A stretch of DNA of 64,000 nt, taken from Tetrahymena elliotti 4EA (Eukaryota > Ciliophora > Oligohymenophorea > Hymenostomatida > Tetrahymenidae). Shown here in pieces: positions 10,842-23,600 of the stretch. The stretch covers positions 744,001 through 808,000 of the forward strand of contig JH720314.1 in assembly GCA_000231825.2 (NCBI GenBank). Direction: 5' to 3'. Made by a program: the position numbers and the translations under genes. The notes under the pieces were generated by a model that saw nothing but the letters and a program-made list of their open reading frames with translations, was not told where the DNA came from and ran no database searches. Each line of letters opens with the position of its first letter. Positions within the stretch are counted from its first letter, which is position 1.

Positions 10842-13522
10842 ATGGATTTTTAAGATTTCTATGCCAACTACTTGCGTTAATAGCAATTATAAAAGGCTTG
10901 TGATAATATGAAATAAGATGAAGTTGATTATGATATGTCTCAGGCTAATACCATATCAAACTACACAAGTAGGACTACTACTAATTCTAGTATTAATTAA
11001 AATTAGTATGCTATGGCAGATGAATCCTCTATATAAACTGTTTAGTTGAATGGAGTTAACTAAAATCCTAAAGGAATTGTGGGGTTTGCTCCTAATAACT
11101 TAAAGAATCAACAAAAGCTTCTTGATGTAAATAACTAAAGAGTTTTTGGTAGAGAATTGATAAATATTGATCAAGAAAGAACCTTTACACAAAATAACAT
11201 ATTAGTAAAACATTATACTTTGTTTACATTTTAATACCTCAATTATATTTTTACTCATTTTAATTTATATAGAATAATTGCAAGAATCAATAGAGCTAGA
11301 ATTATTCTAAGCCAGCTGGGTTCGGATAAAATGAGAAACAAAATTATACATAATCTTGCAACAATTACAGCAAGCAGTGTGATTAAAATAATTTCTAACA
11401 ACACAATAACCCTAACCAAATGAAGTGCCATATGTCTGTAGAATTTGATGTTCAAAACTTAAAAGGTGAAAATCAATAAAAATTGATTGATGCAAACAAC
11501 TAAAGAGTGTTTGGTAGAGATATTGTAAATATCGATCAAGAGAGAGGATATACATAAAATAATATGCAAGTAAAACTTCACTATTTAATATTTAATCTTT
11601 CTTACTCCACAGCTAATCAAAAATTCAATTCACCCAAAATTTTGTAAAATACTACACAAATATTGAAAAATAAAATTATTTTCAAACCTAAAATAGTGTT
11701 AAAGTTAAAATAATTCTAAATTAAGAAAATTTACAATTTGTATGAAAAATAAAATGTAAATGGACTAGAAAAATAAAATTAAAATTTTATTAAAAAATAT
11801 TTTAAACAAATTTAATAAAAAAAATAGAACATCAGCAATAATGGCAACCTCTTCAAGTCTCAATAAAACTAGAACTTTGCAAAGCCTATTTTAGGATACA
11901 CAAAGCTTGATAAATCTAATCACAATTAAGTATAAAACATAAGATTAAAATAACTAATATTAAATCAATTATTTTAATTACAAAAGCGTCACATGTCTCT
12001 TGAATAAACCAATAATGGAAATGAAAATCAAATGCCCAAAAGTGAAAGCAACTTTTATTCTAGAAATAATGTTGCTAATCAATAAATGCATGATGAGAAT
12101 TCAAATGGATTCACAAATAATAACACATACAAAGCAAATACTTGCAAAGCTTCTTATGATAAAGAAAATTTCTCCTAAGTATCCTCAGGATTTACCGGGT
12201 TATCTTAGTCAGTACATCAAAACATCACTTTTAGATCTAAAAATACTATGGATGTTGAAAACTCCTAGTAATCTCTTGGAAACTCTTACAGAAAACAAAC
12301 TGTTGAATACACATTCCCAAAAGACACTTTGCAATAAGATCCAGTTTACTAATATGCAAGAACAATTTTTGACTACCTTCGTAGCAATGAAGTAAATATA
12401 TTATTATTTATTGTTAGAGAATGTAACACCCACCATTAATTGTTACCCCGAATTAACCTTATGGTTAATTCGGGGTAACAATTAATGGTGGGTGTTACAT
12501 TCTCTATTGTTTTTGTGAAAATGAAAAATTTTAGAGTTTTTTAAATGAAGTTTAATTGCTAATTTAATAATTAAAAGGAATAGTATTGTGCTAAAGGAAC
12601 TATGAGCAAAGTGTAAGATGAAATAACTGCCAGAATGAGAGCAATTATGGTTGACTGGTTAGTTGATGTACATCTTAAGTTCAAGCTTTTACCTGACACT
12701 CTCTACTTGACCATTAATTTGATAGACAGATACATTGAAAGAAAGCAAATTTCTAAAGATAGATTGTAACTTCTAGGTGCTACTTCTATGTTTGTAGCTT
12801 GTAAATTTGAAGAAATATATCCACCCGAGATAAATGATTTTGTATTTATATGTGACAGTCTTTACACTAAAGAATAAATTTTATAAATGGAAGGAGAATT
12901 AATCACTGCAATTAATTTTGATTTGACTTATACTAGTCCTCTACGTTTTCTTAATAGATATAGTTACCTTAATGAGTCTAATGATGTTCAATACTACTGT
13001 GCTTAATATCTTTTAGAGTTGTCTCTAATCGAATATAAAATGACAGAGTATAGCTCTTCAAACTAAGCAGCAAGTGCTCTCTATCTAGTAAATAAAATAT
13101 TTGATCAACCCTGGAGTGAAGAACTTTTCAATTAATCTCACTATGATTAAACTTCTCTTAAAAAATGTGCTAAAGATATGTACTCTCTCCTTTAAAAAGC
13201 AAATGAATTCTAATACAAATACTAAATTTAAGTTGCAGAATATGAAAATCAAAAATAACTACAAATAGCTTAATTGAAGCAATGGTACAATCTTGAAAAA
13301 TCCAAACTAGAACAAGAATAAAATTTTGTGCAAGAACACCATGAATAGTTAGAATTAGACTTTGATTTAAAAAGAAAAGAGATTGAAGCTAAATTTAAAG
13401 AAATCAAAGGTTCATTACTTTGTAATAATAAAAACTTAGTTGCAATTATCCGTAAATTTTCTTTAGCTGATTTCAAGGAACCTGCAAAACTCCTTTTCTG
13501 TTTAGAATATCCCTTACCTTGA
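10842..13522 (+). CDS. Mitotic-type (A/B) cyclin
   Basis: Five exons: 10842-11204, 11273-11569, 11828-11929, 11987-12391, 12578-13522; 703 aa. The 57-nt intron 3 is frame-neutral and could also be read through. The cyclin box begins near residue 370 ([17 protein letters not shown]), continues with [20 protein letters not shown] (residues 405-424), then [20 protein letters not shown] and [14 protein letters not shown]. The second cyclin fold carries LRFLNRYSY and [21 protein letters not shown] and KFEEIYPPE are the cyclin core that contacts the CDK PSTAIRE helix. The roughly 370-residue N-terminal region is Asn/Gln-rich and holds two copies of a 27-residue block (NNQRVFGREL.NIDQER), each ending exactly at an intron. 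A coiled-coil-like Gln/Glu-rich insertion (about 600-660) follows the box. No canonical RxxL destruction box is obvious. Intron 4 carries the palindrome described separately. Confidence 0.92.
12416..12505. mobile_element. 90-bp foldback (MITE-like) palindrome inside cyclin intron 4
   Basis: Two perfect 43-nt arms (12416-12458 and 12463-12505) surround a 4-nt loop TTAT; one more base pair (12415/12506) extends the stem to 44 bp. The arms begin AGAGAATGTAACACCCACC. Arm GC is about 40%, clearly above the flanking intron. The hexamer ATTGTT lies directly on both sides (12410-12415 and 12506-12511), as a target-site duplication would; alternatively TA at 12415-12416 and 12505-12506 would be the duplication of a TA-targeting element. 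It has no coding capacity. It sits wholly within intron 4 (12392-12577), so it should be spliced out. It is either a miniature inverted-repeat element or a relic retained in the macronucleus. Confidence 0.7.
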
Positions 13523-14824
13523 AAATAAATAAATTGTAAAAAATAATATAATTAAAATGAATAAAATATTAATAAAAATGAAGCCCTTAAATTAAAAAAT
13601 GCATTAATTAATTAACTAATTAACCAACAAAAAATAAATAATTGAAATAAATAAATAACAATTATCATGATAATATTATCACTAATAATTTTATATTAAA
13701 ATACTTTTGACCTTTTGAATTATTTTTAAAGTAGATTATTTTTTATATATACAAACATTTAATGTAAGTATTCTATTTTTATATTTTAATCAACCAATAA
13801 ACCCAACCAATTCAATCTATTTTTTATTTATACTTTTAGCAAGTTTTTTAATAGCTAAATATGTTAAATATATATTTGATACTAGGTATATAAATAATTA
13901 AAATTATTTTAAGAAGCTAAAATGTCAATTTCAAGTTTAACAAATTTCTGAAAAATATAGGAAAACATAAATTTGAATTTGATTTTTAATTTGTATGAAA
14001 AAATGATCTTTATCAGTAATGAACAAATTTACTTACTAAAATTTAAATTAATTTAATCTTTCATAATTTTTAAAAAAGCTATGAAAAATTTTAAATTAAT
14101 TGAAATTTTCATAAAAATGTAAAAATTCTTTCTATTTCAATACATAAAATATTTGATGTTTTCTCTTCCAATTAAATTCCATTATTTATTCAGACAATAT
14201 TTTTTAATTATGATTTAATAATTTTTGTAATAAGAAGTTACCTTTTTTTGTTATATTTAATATTTTCTCTTTAATACTTACTTCTTCATAAATAATATGA
14301 ATAAAGTGTTTAGATACAAATTTTACAAAATTACAATTTAAAAAAATTAGTAGTAGACATTACTTTTTTATTAAATTTTTTTCTGTTTCAGAAAATCAAA
14401 TTATTGTTCTAAAAATAAGTGAATTTTCTAATTTTTTGATAAAAATATTTCTTAAAATTAAATAAAATAATTTCTCAGTTTTTAAAAAGCTATTTTACAA
14501 GATAGTAGTAAGTAATTTTCTATTGTTTAATATTCTGTTGCTTTTCTTTTTAAAATAAATAATTATTTGATATTGAATAAAGTAAAATAGTTAATTTTAT
14601 TATTAAGGAGAGTCATTAATAATTTAATTTTATGATGTTTTTTTTGTACTTTTACTTTAATTTGCAAATATTTTTAGAAGGCAATAGTGTTAAGAAAGAA
14701 AAGTAAATAATTTTGATAGGTATTATACTATGATGCTATTCAAAAATAGATTCTAAATATAGATATATTTATATATTAATTATTTTAATTAGAATTATTG
14801 TTTAATTTAATTTATTACAACTTA
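13523..14824. other. Convergent intergenic region
   Basis: About 1.3 kb between two converging genes, so it should contain two 3' UTRs and terminators. Extremely AT-rich, many AATAAA hexamers, no coding frame noticed. Confidence 0.5.
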
Positions 14825-17800
14825 TCATTTTAGTGGAATCATAAAATTTATTTCTTCTTTTTTTTATTCTTGTTGTTATATATTTTGTTTTTACTCATCT
14901 TTTGTTTGTGCTTAGTCTTCATATTACTAGTTTGTCAATGGTTCATATTTATAGTCTGGAAGAAGAACTACATTTTCATCATCTTTATTCTTTTTTTGTG
15001 TTCCTCCTCCATAAGGAACAAAATTATTTCCTGAAGAGCTAAAGTAGGAATTAGAAGATATAAATGAGCTTTGTGCAGCTATTAGTGGCTTACTATTGCT
15101 ATTCGTGCTATTTGTTATGTTATTACCATTATTAGATTCATTAGTACTATTGTTAGTAGCTATATTATTATTGTTTGTAGGAGCGAAAAAGCTTTGACTA
15201 CTAATGAAATTTTATTTTTAAGGTTAGTTTTGTGAGTTTTATTGTTAATTTTAAGGAGCTGCCAAGCTATTATTGCTAATTTAATTATTATTTTAAGGAG
15301 GCTAATTATTTTAACTAGTTTGAGAGGTATTTGCAAAGGTATTAGAAGGTGCAAAAAAGCTAGAATTACTTATGAATGACTTATTTTAAGTTTTGTTTTA
15401 TTAATCAGCAGTATTGGACTATACATTACTGTCTTATTAATTTTAAGTTATTGAGTTGTTTTAAGATTATAAGTAAGGGTTAATATTTGTTCCTAAAATA
15501 TCATCTTCACTAATAGGTCCGTCATCATCACTATTATTTTCGTCTAGAATATTAAAATTATCATCATCACAGTTTTCAAATGTAAAAGCATTTTAACTAT
15601 TTTAATCCTGAATATTGTTGTTTTTGATAATAGAGTTATCATTTTTAAAGGAATTTTCTGACATTTAATTTGACTAAGAATCTTATGATAAGTCAGACTA
15701 TTTAAATTTTTGTTCTAAATTCTAAGTTTGCTATGAAGACTGATTATTGTTTTATTACTGAGTTTATTTGTCTTAAGTAGATTCTAAGTTTTTCTTAATA
15801 GAAAAACTGCTTTAATTTAGACTTTCCTAAGTTTTTTATTGATTGGAATTTGTTCTTTGAATAGGATCAGGACTTTTTAATCTATTTTATGGAGAAATTG
15901 TGCTGCTACCTAAAAAACCTCCAACACGAGAACTAATGTCACTGAAAATACTTTTCCCTCTTAAAGATGTCTATACTTTGGGAGGATTTTAATTTATTTA
16001 ATTATTATTAGCATTACTGGCTTGGGATTGTATCGGTGATACAAGACTTGTTGAGCCTATTGAAAGCTTATTAGAAGGAGTAGTAGAAGTTAGAAGACTT
16101 TAACTGCTTATCATACTAGTTGATCCACTTTACTGGTTTCCTTGGTTAAGTTGAGAAGAGTTAAGTGGAGGTACTTTATTTTAAGAATTGAGAACACTAG
16201 TAGAATTTATTCCACCTTTCTTAGAATCATCTGAAAGTTAAGAATTTAAAGAAGTGTTTAATTAGATTTAGCTGCTATCAGAAGATAAACTATTATTTAA
16301 GCTACTGTTTGTAGGAATTTCTCCCTTATCATCTGAAGAAGACTAGGAAGGACTTACAGGGTGTATAGCAAAATTTCCTTATTAGATTTAGTTTTAGTCC
16401 ATATTTTTATCTTCATATTCATCTCTCATATCTGTAGGCTTGGTAGCCTATGCTAAAATTAATCCAAAGATATTATTGAAATTAGAATTATCTTCTTAGC
16501 GTTTTTAGTCCTCAATTTCTTTCTAATTTTTAATAAGTCTTTTAATATAATTTTCATCATTTTCGTCTGAAAAGTTTTCCTCTTCACAAGCAATCCTCTC
16601 AATCAATCTCTTATTTCTCTATCTTTCAATGAGCTTTTCTTAGTTTGGTGGTTCTTAATTTTTATTAATAATCTCTTCTTCTTTTTCAAGAATTTTATTA
16701 ACACTTTCACATTTTTAGTCATTTAAAGATCCAATTTAGAGGATATCTCTTAAGAATTCATTCTATAATTCGTATTACCTCAAGTCGTTCTAAATTAAAT
16801 AAATTAATTAAATAATCTATCAAAAAAGTTAAAATGTAATTTACTTAAAGAGATAAAAATTCTTCACTATCTTTGATGTATTAATCATAAACAACACTTC
16901 TCAATTTCAAAATTTTTCTTTTTATGTTGATATTCACTTCTTTCAAGTTTTTATTTAAACTCTAATTTTTTTTTTTAATCAATTAAAAAATTTATTCTTT
17001 ATTTCAATAGTTTTACCTTTTCTTTAATTAGAGATTTTTAGTAATATGCTATTTGAGCCTTTGCACCTTTTTAATCCATATGCTTTTGAACTTGCTTATA
17101 CTTCTAAACGGTCTTCTAAAAAGCATATTTATAATCCTCTAACTCTTCTTTAGTTGATCTTAATTCATCTTATAATTTTTATACTAAGCCTTGGCTATCT
17201 TATAATTGCTTTTTCAATTAAATCATTTTTTCATCCTCTTGTTGATCATGATGAGTTTATCTGACAGGAGTTGGTGCTATTAATTTTTTAAGTAAATTAA
17301 TTATTAATATTTATTGTTGATTTTAATTAATAACATTATTAAAAGTTATTTTAATAAAAATTAATTACATTTTCTAGGTCCTTAGCTTTTGGAAGGAGTT
17401 TTTCTTGCAGAAATCATGCTGCTATCTAGATTTTGTTTAGAATACTTAGAAACCCTATGAGAATTTTACTTTTGATTAGGTATTTAATCTTATATAGATC
17501 CACCTACTGAGTTATATTATGGTTGAAGCTAAATGCCTTAGGAGTACTATGAAAAAGTTTATTAGAAAGGTAAATTTTAATTAATCATTTAGCTAGAGAC
17601 ACTATTATTTGAGCTTCTCTCTCTTTAAATTTTACTTCTAATAAAGTTATTATTATTTTACTGTCCCTATTAAATTTATGGGTTTGTATTTCCTAAATTC
17701 AAAAATGATTAGTCTCTACTTGGGAAATAGTTTATCTAGTTGCTGTTTTATGGTAATATTGGAGAAGGTTGGTTGGTTATGTTTGAAAGAAAATCTTCAT

Positions 17801-19610
17801 CTGTATCATTTTAATCAGGAGATTAAAGCAATTAGTACTAATTCTAAAAGTTTTAAATATTCTTTTTTAATTTAGTTGGTTGATTTTGATAGTTCTGAAT
17901 CGAACTGTTTTTGTTATTTGAAGTGGCTCTAGGTGGAACAAATTTACTATCTGATTCTTGATTATTGGGAGTTATTCTTATCCTTGAGTTATCTCTAGCA
18001 CTAATACTTTGCTATTAACGGGAATTATTTTACATTTAAGGATAATCCTCTTCTGACTTTCCTTAATCAAAAAAGTATTGGTTCAGGTTGGTTTAAGGAT
18101 TAATGCTAGTTAGCTAGTTTGGAGTCATTTAATTATTTGCTATTTATTATTAATTAAATGGAAATGGATTTTCAGATGTATAAGGGACTTTAGACATTTT
18201 AGGAGTATTAAAAGAATTTAAGCTTTAGTAGTCATGATGATGATTAGAACGAGTAGAAGGATTATTTTTGGCAGCTTTCATGTATTATGAGAACTGAGAC
18301 TAATTACCCTAAGGAGTTCTTAGGATTTCACCAGGCTGATTCGATTACTGCTATTAAAGGTAATATTAATATTAAAGCTTTTTCTAGTTCTTCATATCTT
18401 AGTTTTTAGAATTATAACTACTGCTGAGCTAATTCTGCTATGAATTTGTTAAGAAATCGTTATACATATTTTCTTATTCTTCTATTTCATCTTCTTAATT
18501 ATATCCTTAGTCTTCAAAAGTATCTTACTCTTGCTAGTAATCATTTTCCTCATTTGTAGCAAGTATTCCATCACTCAAGTAATGTTAGTTGCTAATCAAG
18601 TGAGGATCAGCCATATCAAAATTATACTATTCTTAATACTATTTTAAGTTCATTTAGTTTTATCTTTGATTTTAAAGTTGTTGTTAAAATTATTGGTGTT
18701 ATTACATAAAAGGTATTTGTCTTAATTGTTAATTGCTAATTTAGTTTTATTAAGGCATCATTTATTTTTTTTATTATTAAGCTTTCAATTAGTTTTAACT
18801 TAATTATTGCTATTGATTTTAATTCTATACCATATTTGTTTGACTGAACATTTTAGCTCTTTATTGTTGTGAAGGTTATGATTGATATTGCTACTAAGCT
18901 AATTATTACATCTTTAGATTTTATTATAGTTGTATTTGGTTGTGTCCTTTAAATTGCTGTTATTATTACTACAACTAAATGTGAGGACTTAGCTATTGAG
19001 ATTAGGACTAATGAAGATTCATAAAATTATTCTATTGAATATTAACTTAATCATTCATGAGAGGAAGCCTTCTTGAAGCATTAATTGGAGAATAAGAATG
19101 TGGAGTTAAACAAGAAATCATTGATGAGTCATTTTAGTTGTTGAATTCGATTCTTTTTGCAAGTTTGTCTTTAGAGTTGGAGTTTAAAATTTATTTTTAA
19201 TATGGAGTATTATTTCCCTATTACTACATCTATCTTTTGTTATTGTAAGGAGTAGCTGTCTATTGTTAATTTGGAGTGTAGTGTATTGATTAGCTACCTT
19301 ACCTATTAGCTGTATTGATTGAACTTGGAGATTTAGAATGAAAAGCAGAGTTAGGTGATTTTTAGGGAATGCTGCTGTTGTAAAGCTGTTATGACCAAAT
19401 TTACTAGAATGCATTTTATTATTAATTCTATAAATTTAAATTTCCTGACAATTAAGGTGTAAGTGAAGGTGTTTCAATTTCATTATTTGATCCATAATGA
19501 TGAGTATTACTTTTCACTTTTGTTCTTTCAATGTTATTAGAAAAAAAGTTGCTATTATTGAGAGTTCCCATGAGAGAAAATTGATCTGCATTATTTTCAT
19601 TGCTCTCCAT
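14825..19610 (-). CDS. Large Asn/Gln/Ser-rich protein with central coiled coil
   Basis: Four exons on the minus strand: 17369-19610, 17017-17276, 16845-16961, 14825-16789; 1527 aa, start MESNENNADQFSLMGTLNN, end INFMIPLK then TGA. Residues 1-750 are low complexity, dominated by Asn, Gln, Ser and Pro with scattered acidic patches. Residues about 755-870 form a coiled coil (EKMIQLKKQLQDSQGLVQKL). An acidic charged region follows (ILEKEEEIINK, EKLIERQRNKRLIERIACEE), then another Ser/Asn/Gln-rich half. Near the C-terminus three related motifs occur: SFISNSSFFAPSN, NFISSQSFFAPTN and SFISSNSYFSSS. No catalytic domain is recognisable. The composition suits a prion-like scaffold of an RNA granule or endocytic coat, but that is inference. 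The family is unknown to me. Confidence 0.85.
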
Positions 19611-20692
19611 ATTACTCAGCTATCTAATTTGTTTTGTTTTTTGGATCTTAGAGTTCTCAACTGATTGCTAATACAGATTTATTTATAAAATATTACATAA
19701 ATATTCATTTATTTTTGTATTAAAGCAAATATTTTTTATACATTTGAAAGCAAAGAAAATGATAATATTTTACATTAAGTGTTGAGGCCTGCTGCTTAAT
19801 TTACTAAATTTAATTAAATAAATTATCAATATCACGCTCTTCCATTTAGTATTGTGCTTAAAGCAGTAATGATTAGTTTTTTAGTAGTGATAAGGAATGT
19901 ATGAATGAATGATTGATTGATATTTATAAAAATGATATAATTAAATTATTCGAATTAAATTACTGTTAATTAATTAATAAGTAAATATTTTTCTATTTCT
20001 TTTAATTTATTTTTAAAAATCAGAATTGAATTTATTTAACATATAAGGTATTCTTTTAAATCTTTTTAAGTTTTTTCTTGTTATTTTTGAATATTTTTTT
20101 TGATTTCTGCTTTTAACAAAATTCATCTATACTCTATCTACCATCATTTCATTAATTATTCTTATTATCTATTACAAAAGGTTATGCTATCAAATTTCTA
20201 TTAAATACGAACACAGAATTCAAAATTTACTCATCCCTTTCAAACGGATATTTTATAAAAAATTTTGTTAAAATATCCTCATGTTTTTAATGAAAATTTT
20301 TATAAAAAACATTTAAGATTTTAAATATTTCTCTTGAAAATTGAATGCAAGTGAATACTAAAAATATTAATTTTAGATAAATCTACTTGATCTTTAATGA
20401 AAAATTAAAAGGAAACCTTAAATAAAATTATGTATGAATGAGTTTTTATAAGATTTAGAATCAATTGAAGTGAATACCAAAATAGTTAAGTTTAGATAAA
20501 TTTACTTTATCAGTTGCTATTTAAGAATAGGTTTTGATAAGATTTTACATCAATTGAAATACATAAAATAAGATAAATTACTATAATATTATATAAAGAA
20601 AGACAAGATTTAAGACAAAGAAAGATGATTTTTACATTTTTATTTTGATTTAGTCGTTTAGGTTTTTAGCAAAAATTTTTTGTTAAATTAAA
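19611..20692. other. Intergenic region
   Basis: About 1.1 kb between two minus-strand genes: promoter of the Asn/Gln-rich gene and 3' UTR of the RalGAP-like gene. No further gene seen. Confidence 0.5.
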
Positions 20693-23600
20693 TCAAATTT
20701 TTAAACGATTTGAGATATTATTTTGGATGTTTGAATTACTAGGTATTTTAATTTAGGTTTAATTTTGTGTTGATGTATTGTTTATATTTTTTTAGTTTTA
20801 ATTTTAATTTGTATTTCCTAAAAGTGGTTATGGGGAATTTATTGAAAATAAATCAGATATAGGTATATTGATTTTCTATTGAATCGATAGCTGCTCTTGA
20901 ATCTAAAATATCAAGCTTTAGCGAGACTTGTAGGGACGTAATATATTTTAAGGTAGATTTTGATGATATCTTGCTTCTATAGATTTAAATTAAAATGATA
21001 AATAATGGAAAGTAATTAAATAAATGATTAAATAATTACAGTATTGTTAAACACAATAACTTGCTTGCAGAGATACAATCTTAATTAAAGTGTCAAGGAA
21101 TTTCTCATGAATAATAGATTTATCTATCCAAGGAAAGAAGAAATCTCCTAACTATTTTTTAGTCAAATTGATAATTAATATATAATAGAATTAATTTCTT
21201 AAACTAATTTTACTTTATCCTTTCTTATAAGATTAATCCTATAGTAATTATTAGACAATGGGTGGATGACAATATAAGCAGTTGTGAGCTAACTAGGAAT
21301 GATGTATTATCTTTTTTATTTAAAAATTTTGTTGATTTAATTCAATAAAACAATTAAAAATAATAAATTTTTTTACTAATATTTTCTTATGTTTTCGCAC
21401 CAGATGATGTTTACAAAGTCATTTCCAATATGTCTTTTTTTAGAAACAAATTATTTATCTTCTTTATTTTTTATTGGCATCATAGTGACTACATGATAAA
21501 CTACCTCACAATTATAAAAATGATTGTATATTGTATATTCTCCATCTCTATCAGGACTAAGCCCTCCTAAAAAACCTTGATGCTCACTTAATTTGACTTT
21601 TTCACCTAGATTTTCTAGGAATCTTTCATACCTCTGGCTACCACATTATGCTTGCAATATTTACTGCTCATTATCTTAATCCTTTCCCATAAATAAGACT
21701 CCAATTTTTACTTTATCGCTAGCTAAGTTTAAAAAAATAAAATAAAAATAATTATGACATAATTTTTTTAATTTACTTGAATATTAATCAATCTAACTAA
21801 TTATGTTGAAATAGGAATCCGATAAATGATCTATAAAGTTGCATTTGCTATTATCTTTTATCATGAAAGGAACTTCTTATATAAAAGATTTTAGGCTTCT
21901 TGATACTGTCTCTTGATATAATGGATCATTTTTATTTCCTTAAGAGAATTATTTACTTAAAAAAATATTAAAATAAATTAACAAAACGAAATAATTATTT
22001 ACTTAAAATTTCCATTCTTTTAAGGGCTTAATGGTATATTTACTTCCTCTTCTTCTTTTTCTTCATCATCATCATCAAACTAACTCTAAATATATTTCAA
22101 AAGATATTTTAACCATTTTAATTAATATCATTAACAACACAAATAAATATTTTCTAAAAATCTTCGTTAAATATTAAAATCAATTACATCGTTTTCAGTT
22201 TGAACTATTTATTCATGGATAAAGTAGATGATTTGTTCAATAATTTTTGATAATTGATCATTTTTATTTTATTTAGGAATTTCTTTACTTATTTTACGTT
22301 TTTCTTCATTAGAAACAAGAGGATTCTTTATTAAATTCATTAAACTTCCTTCGGATTTATGAGTTTCAGATTAATATACATTAGCTAGTTAATTGTGTAT
22401 TGGGGATTTTTTATCCTTGATTTCAGATTTGCTTTATTTTGATTCTGTTTAAGGATTATGGTGTGGGCTTATTTAATTGTTAATTTGATTTTAAGATGGA
22501 TTAAGATTTAATTAGTTATCTTCTAATTTCTCTTGTGATCTTAAGGCTTTTTATAAGGGTGATTCAACCAATTTTTCTCTAACTTTCCAAATAAATTTGC
22601 CATTAAGATCTCTTATTATTGCATATATTTGCTGTTTGTTATCTAATAAAAAGGAAACAAGTTTCTCACTATCTAAACAAAAGCTTAAATATTTATTTTC
22701 AATAAAGTCAGGAATGTACTCACTAATATCTTACAATTGATGATTACTATTCTTTTTAATTATTTTTTTTATTTGTTATACAACACCTGAGTTTCCTTGA
22801 CTCTTTTTTATTACATTAGGATTATTCATTTAGCTCTGTGAACTACCATCAAATGAGGTAGCTTGTTGAGTTTTTTATTTTAAAACTTCTTTTTCTATTT
22901 TAGATATTTCAAATACTATTTTCTATTATTATTTCATTGATTCATGACAGCTAATTGTATGATAAATTGATTCACGGTTTTGTAGTGTAAGCAAGTCATT
23001 TTGCACATCTACTATATCTTCCAGTTAAAAGCTAAGCATATCATCTTATCTTTAATCAAGATAATTTTTCATTAATTAAGATAAAAAGAATTAGACATCA
23101 TACTATAAATCGCTTATTTAAGATATGTTGTGTAAGGCTTTTATTAAATTTTCTAAAAATCTTTTGGCATCTTTAAAGTGTTTTCTGCAATTAATCTCAA
23201 AATATCTAAAATTGAATATCCAGTTCTTTTATTGAAAAAATGAATTAATTATTTGGATAAAAATAAAAAATTACTTGTAAGCAGTTAAGCAACTATCTGG
23301 AAACTAAGATATCCTTTTATACTTTTTCTTATAAGATTTAGGTTATTGTTCTCATAATTCTATTTATTGTTGATTTTTGAATCAAAGACATTTAGTCAGC
23401 AAGAGCAAATGAGTTGATAAATTGTATGGAGTGATATTGTATTTATTTACATTAGTTGTATTAAGAATTAATATTTTTTAATATGAAATCCCAGATCAGA
23501 AGCTATTTAAATTAATAAAAAAATAATTGTTTAACTATTTAATTATACAAATACTTTTTACTTTGATCTCTTAGTTTTGTAACTAATCTAAAAGAACTGT

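Noticed and set aside
12416..12505. Palindrome as a rho-independent terminator or a structured RNA gene
   Set aside because: The organism is a eukaryote, the element lies inside an intron with good flanking splice sites, and the flanking hexamer repeat favours an insertion.
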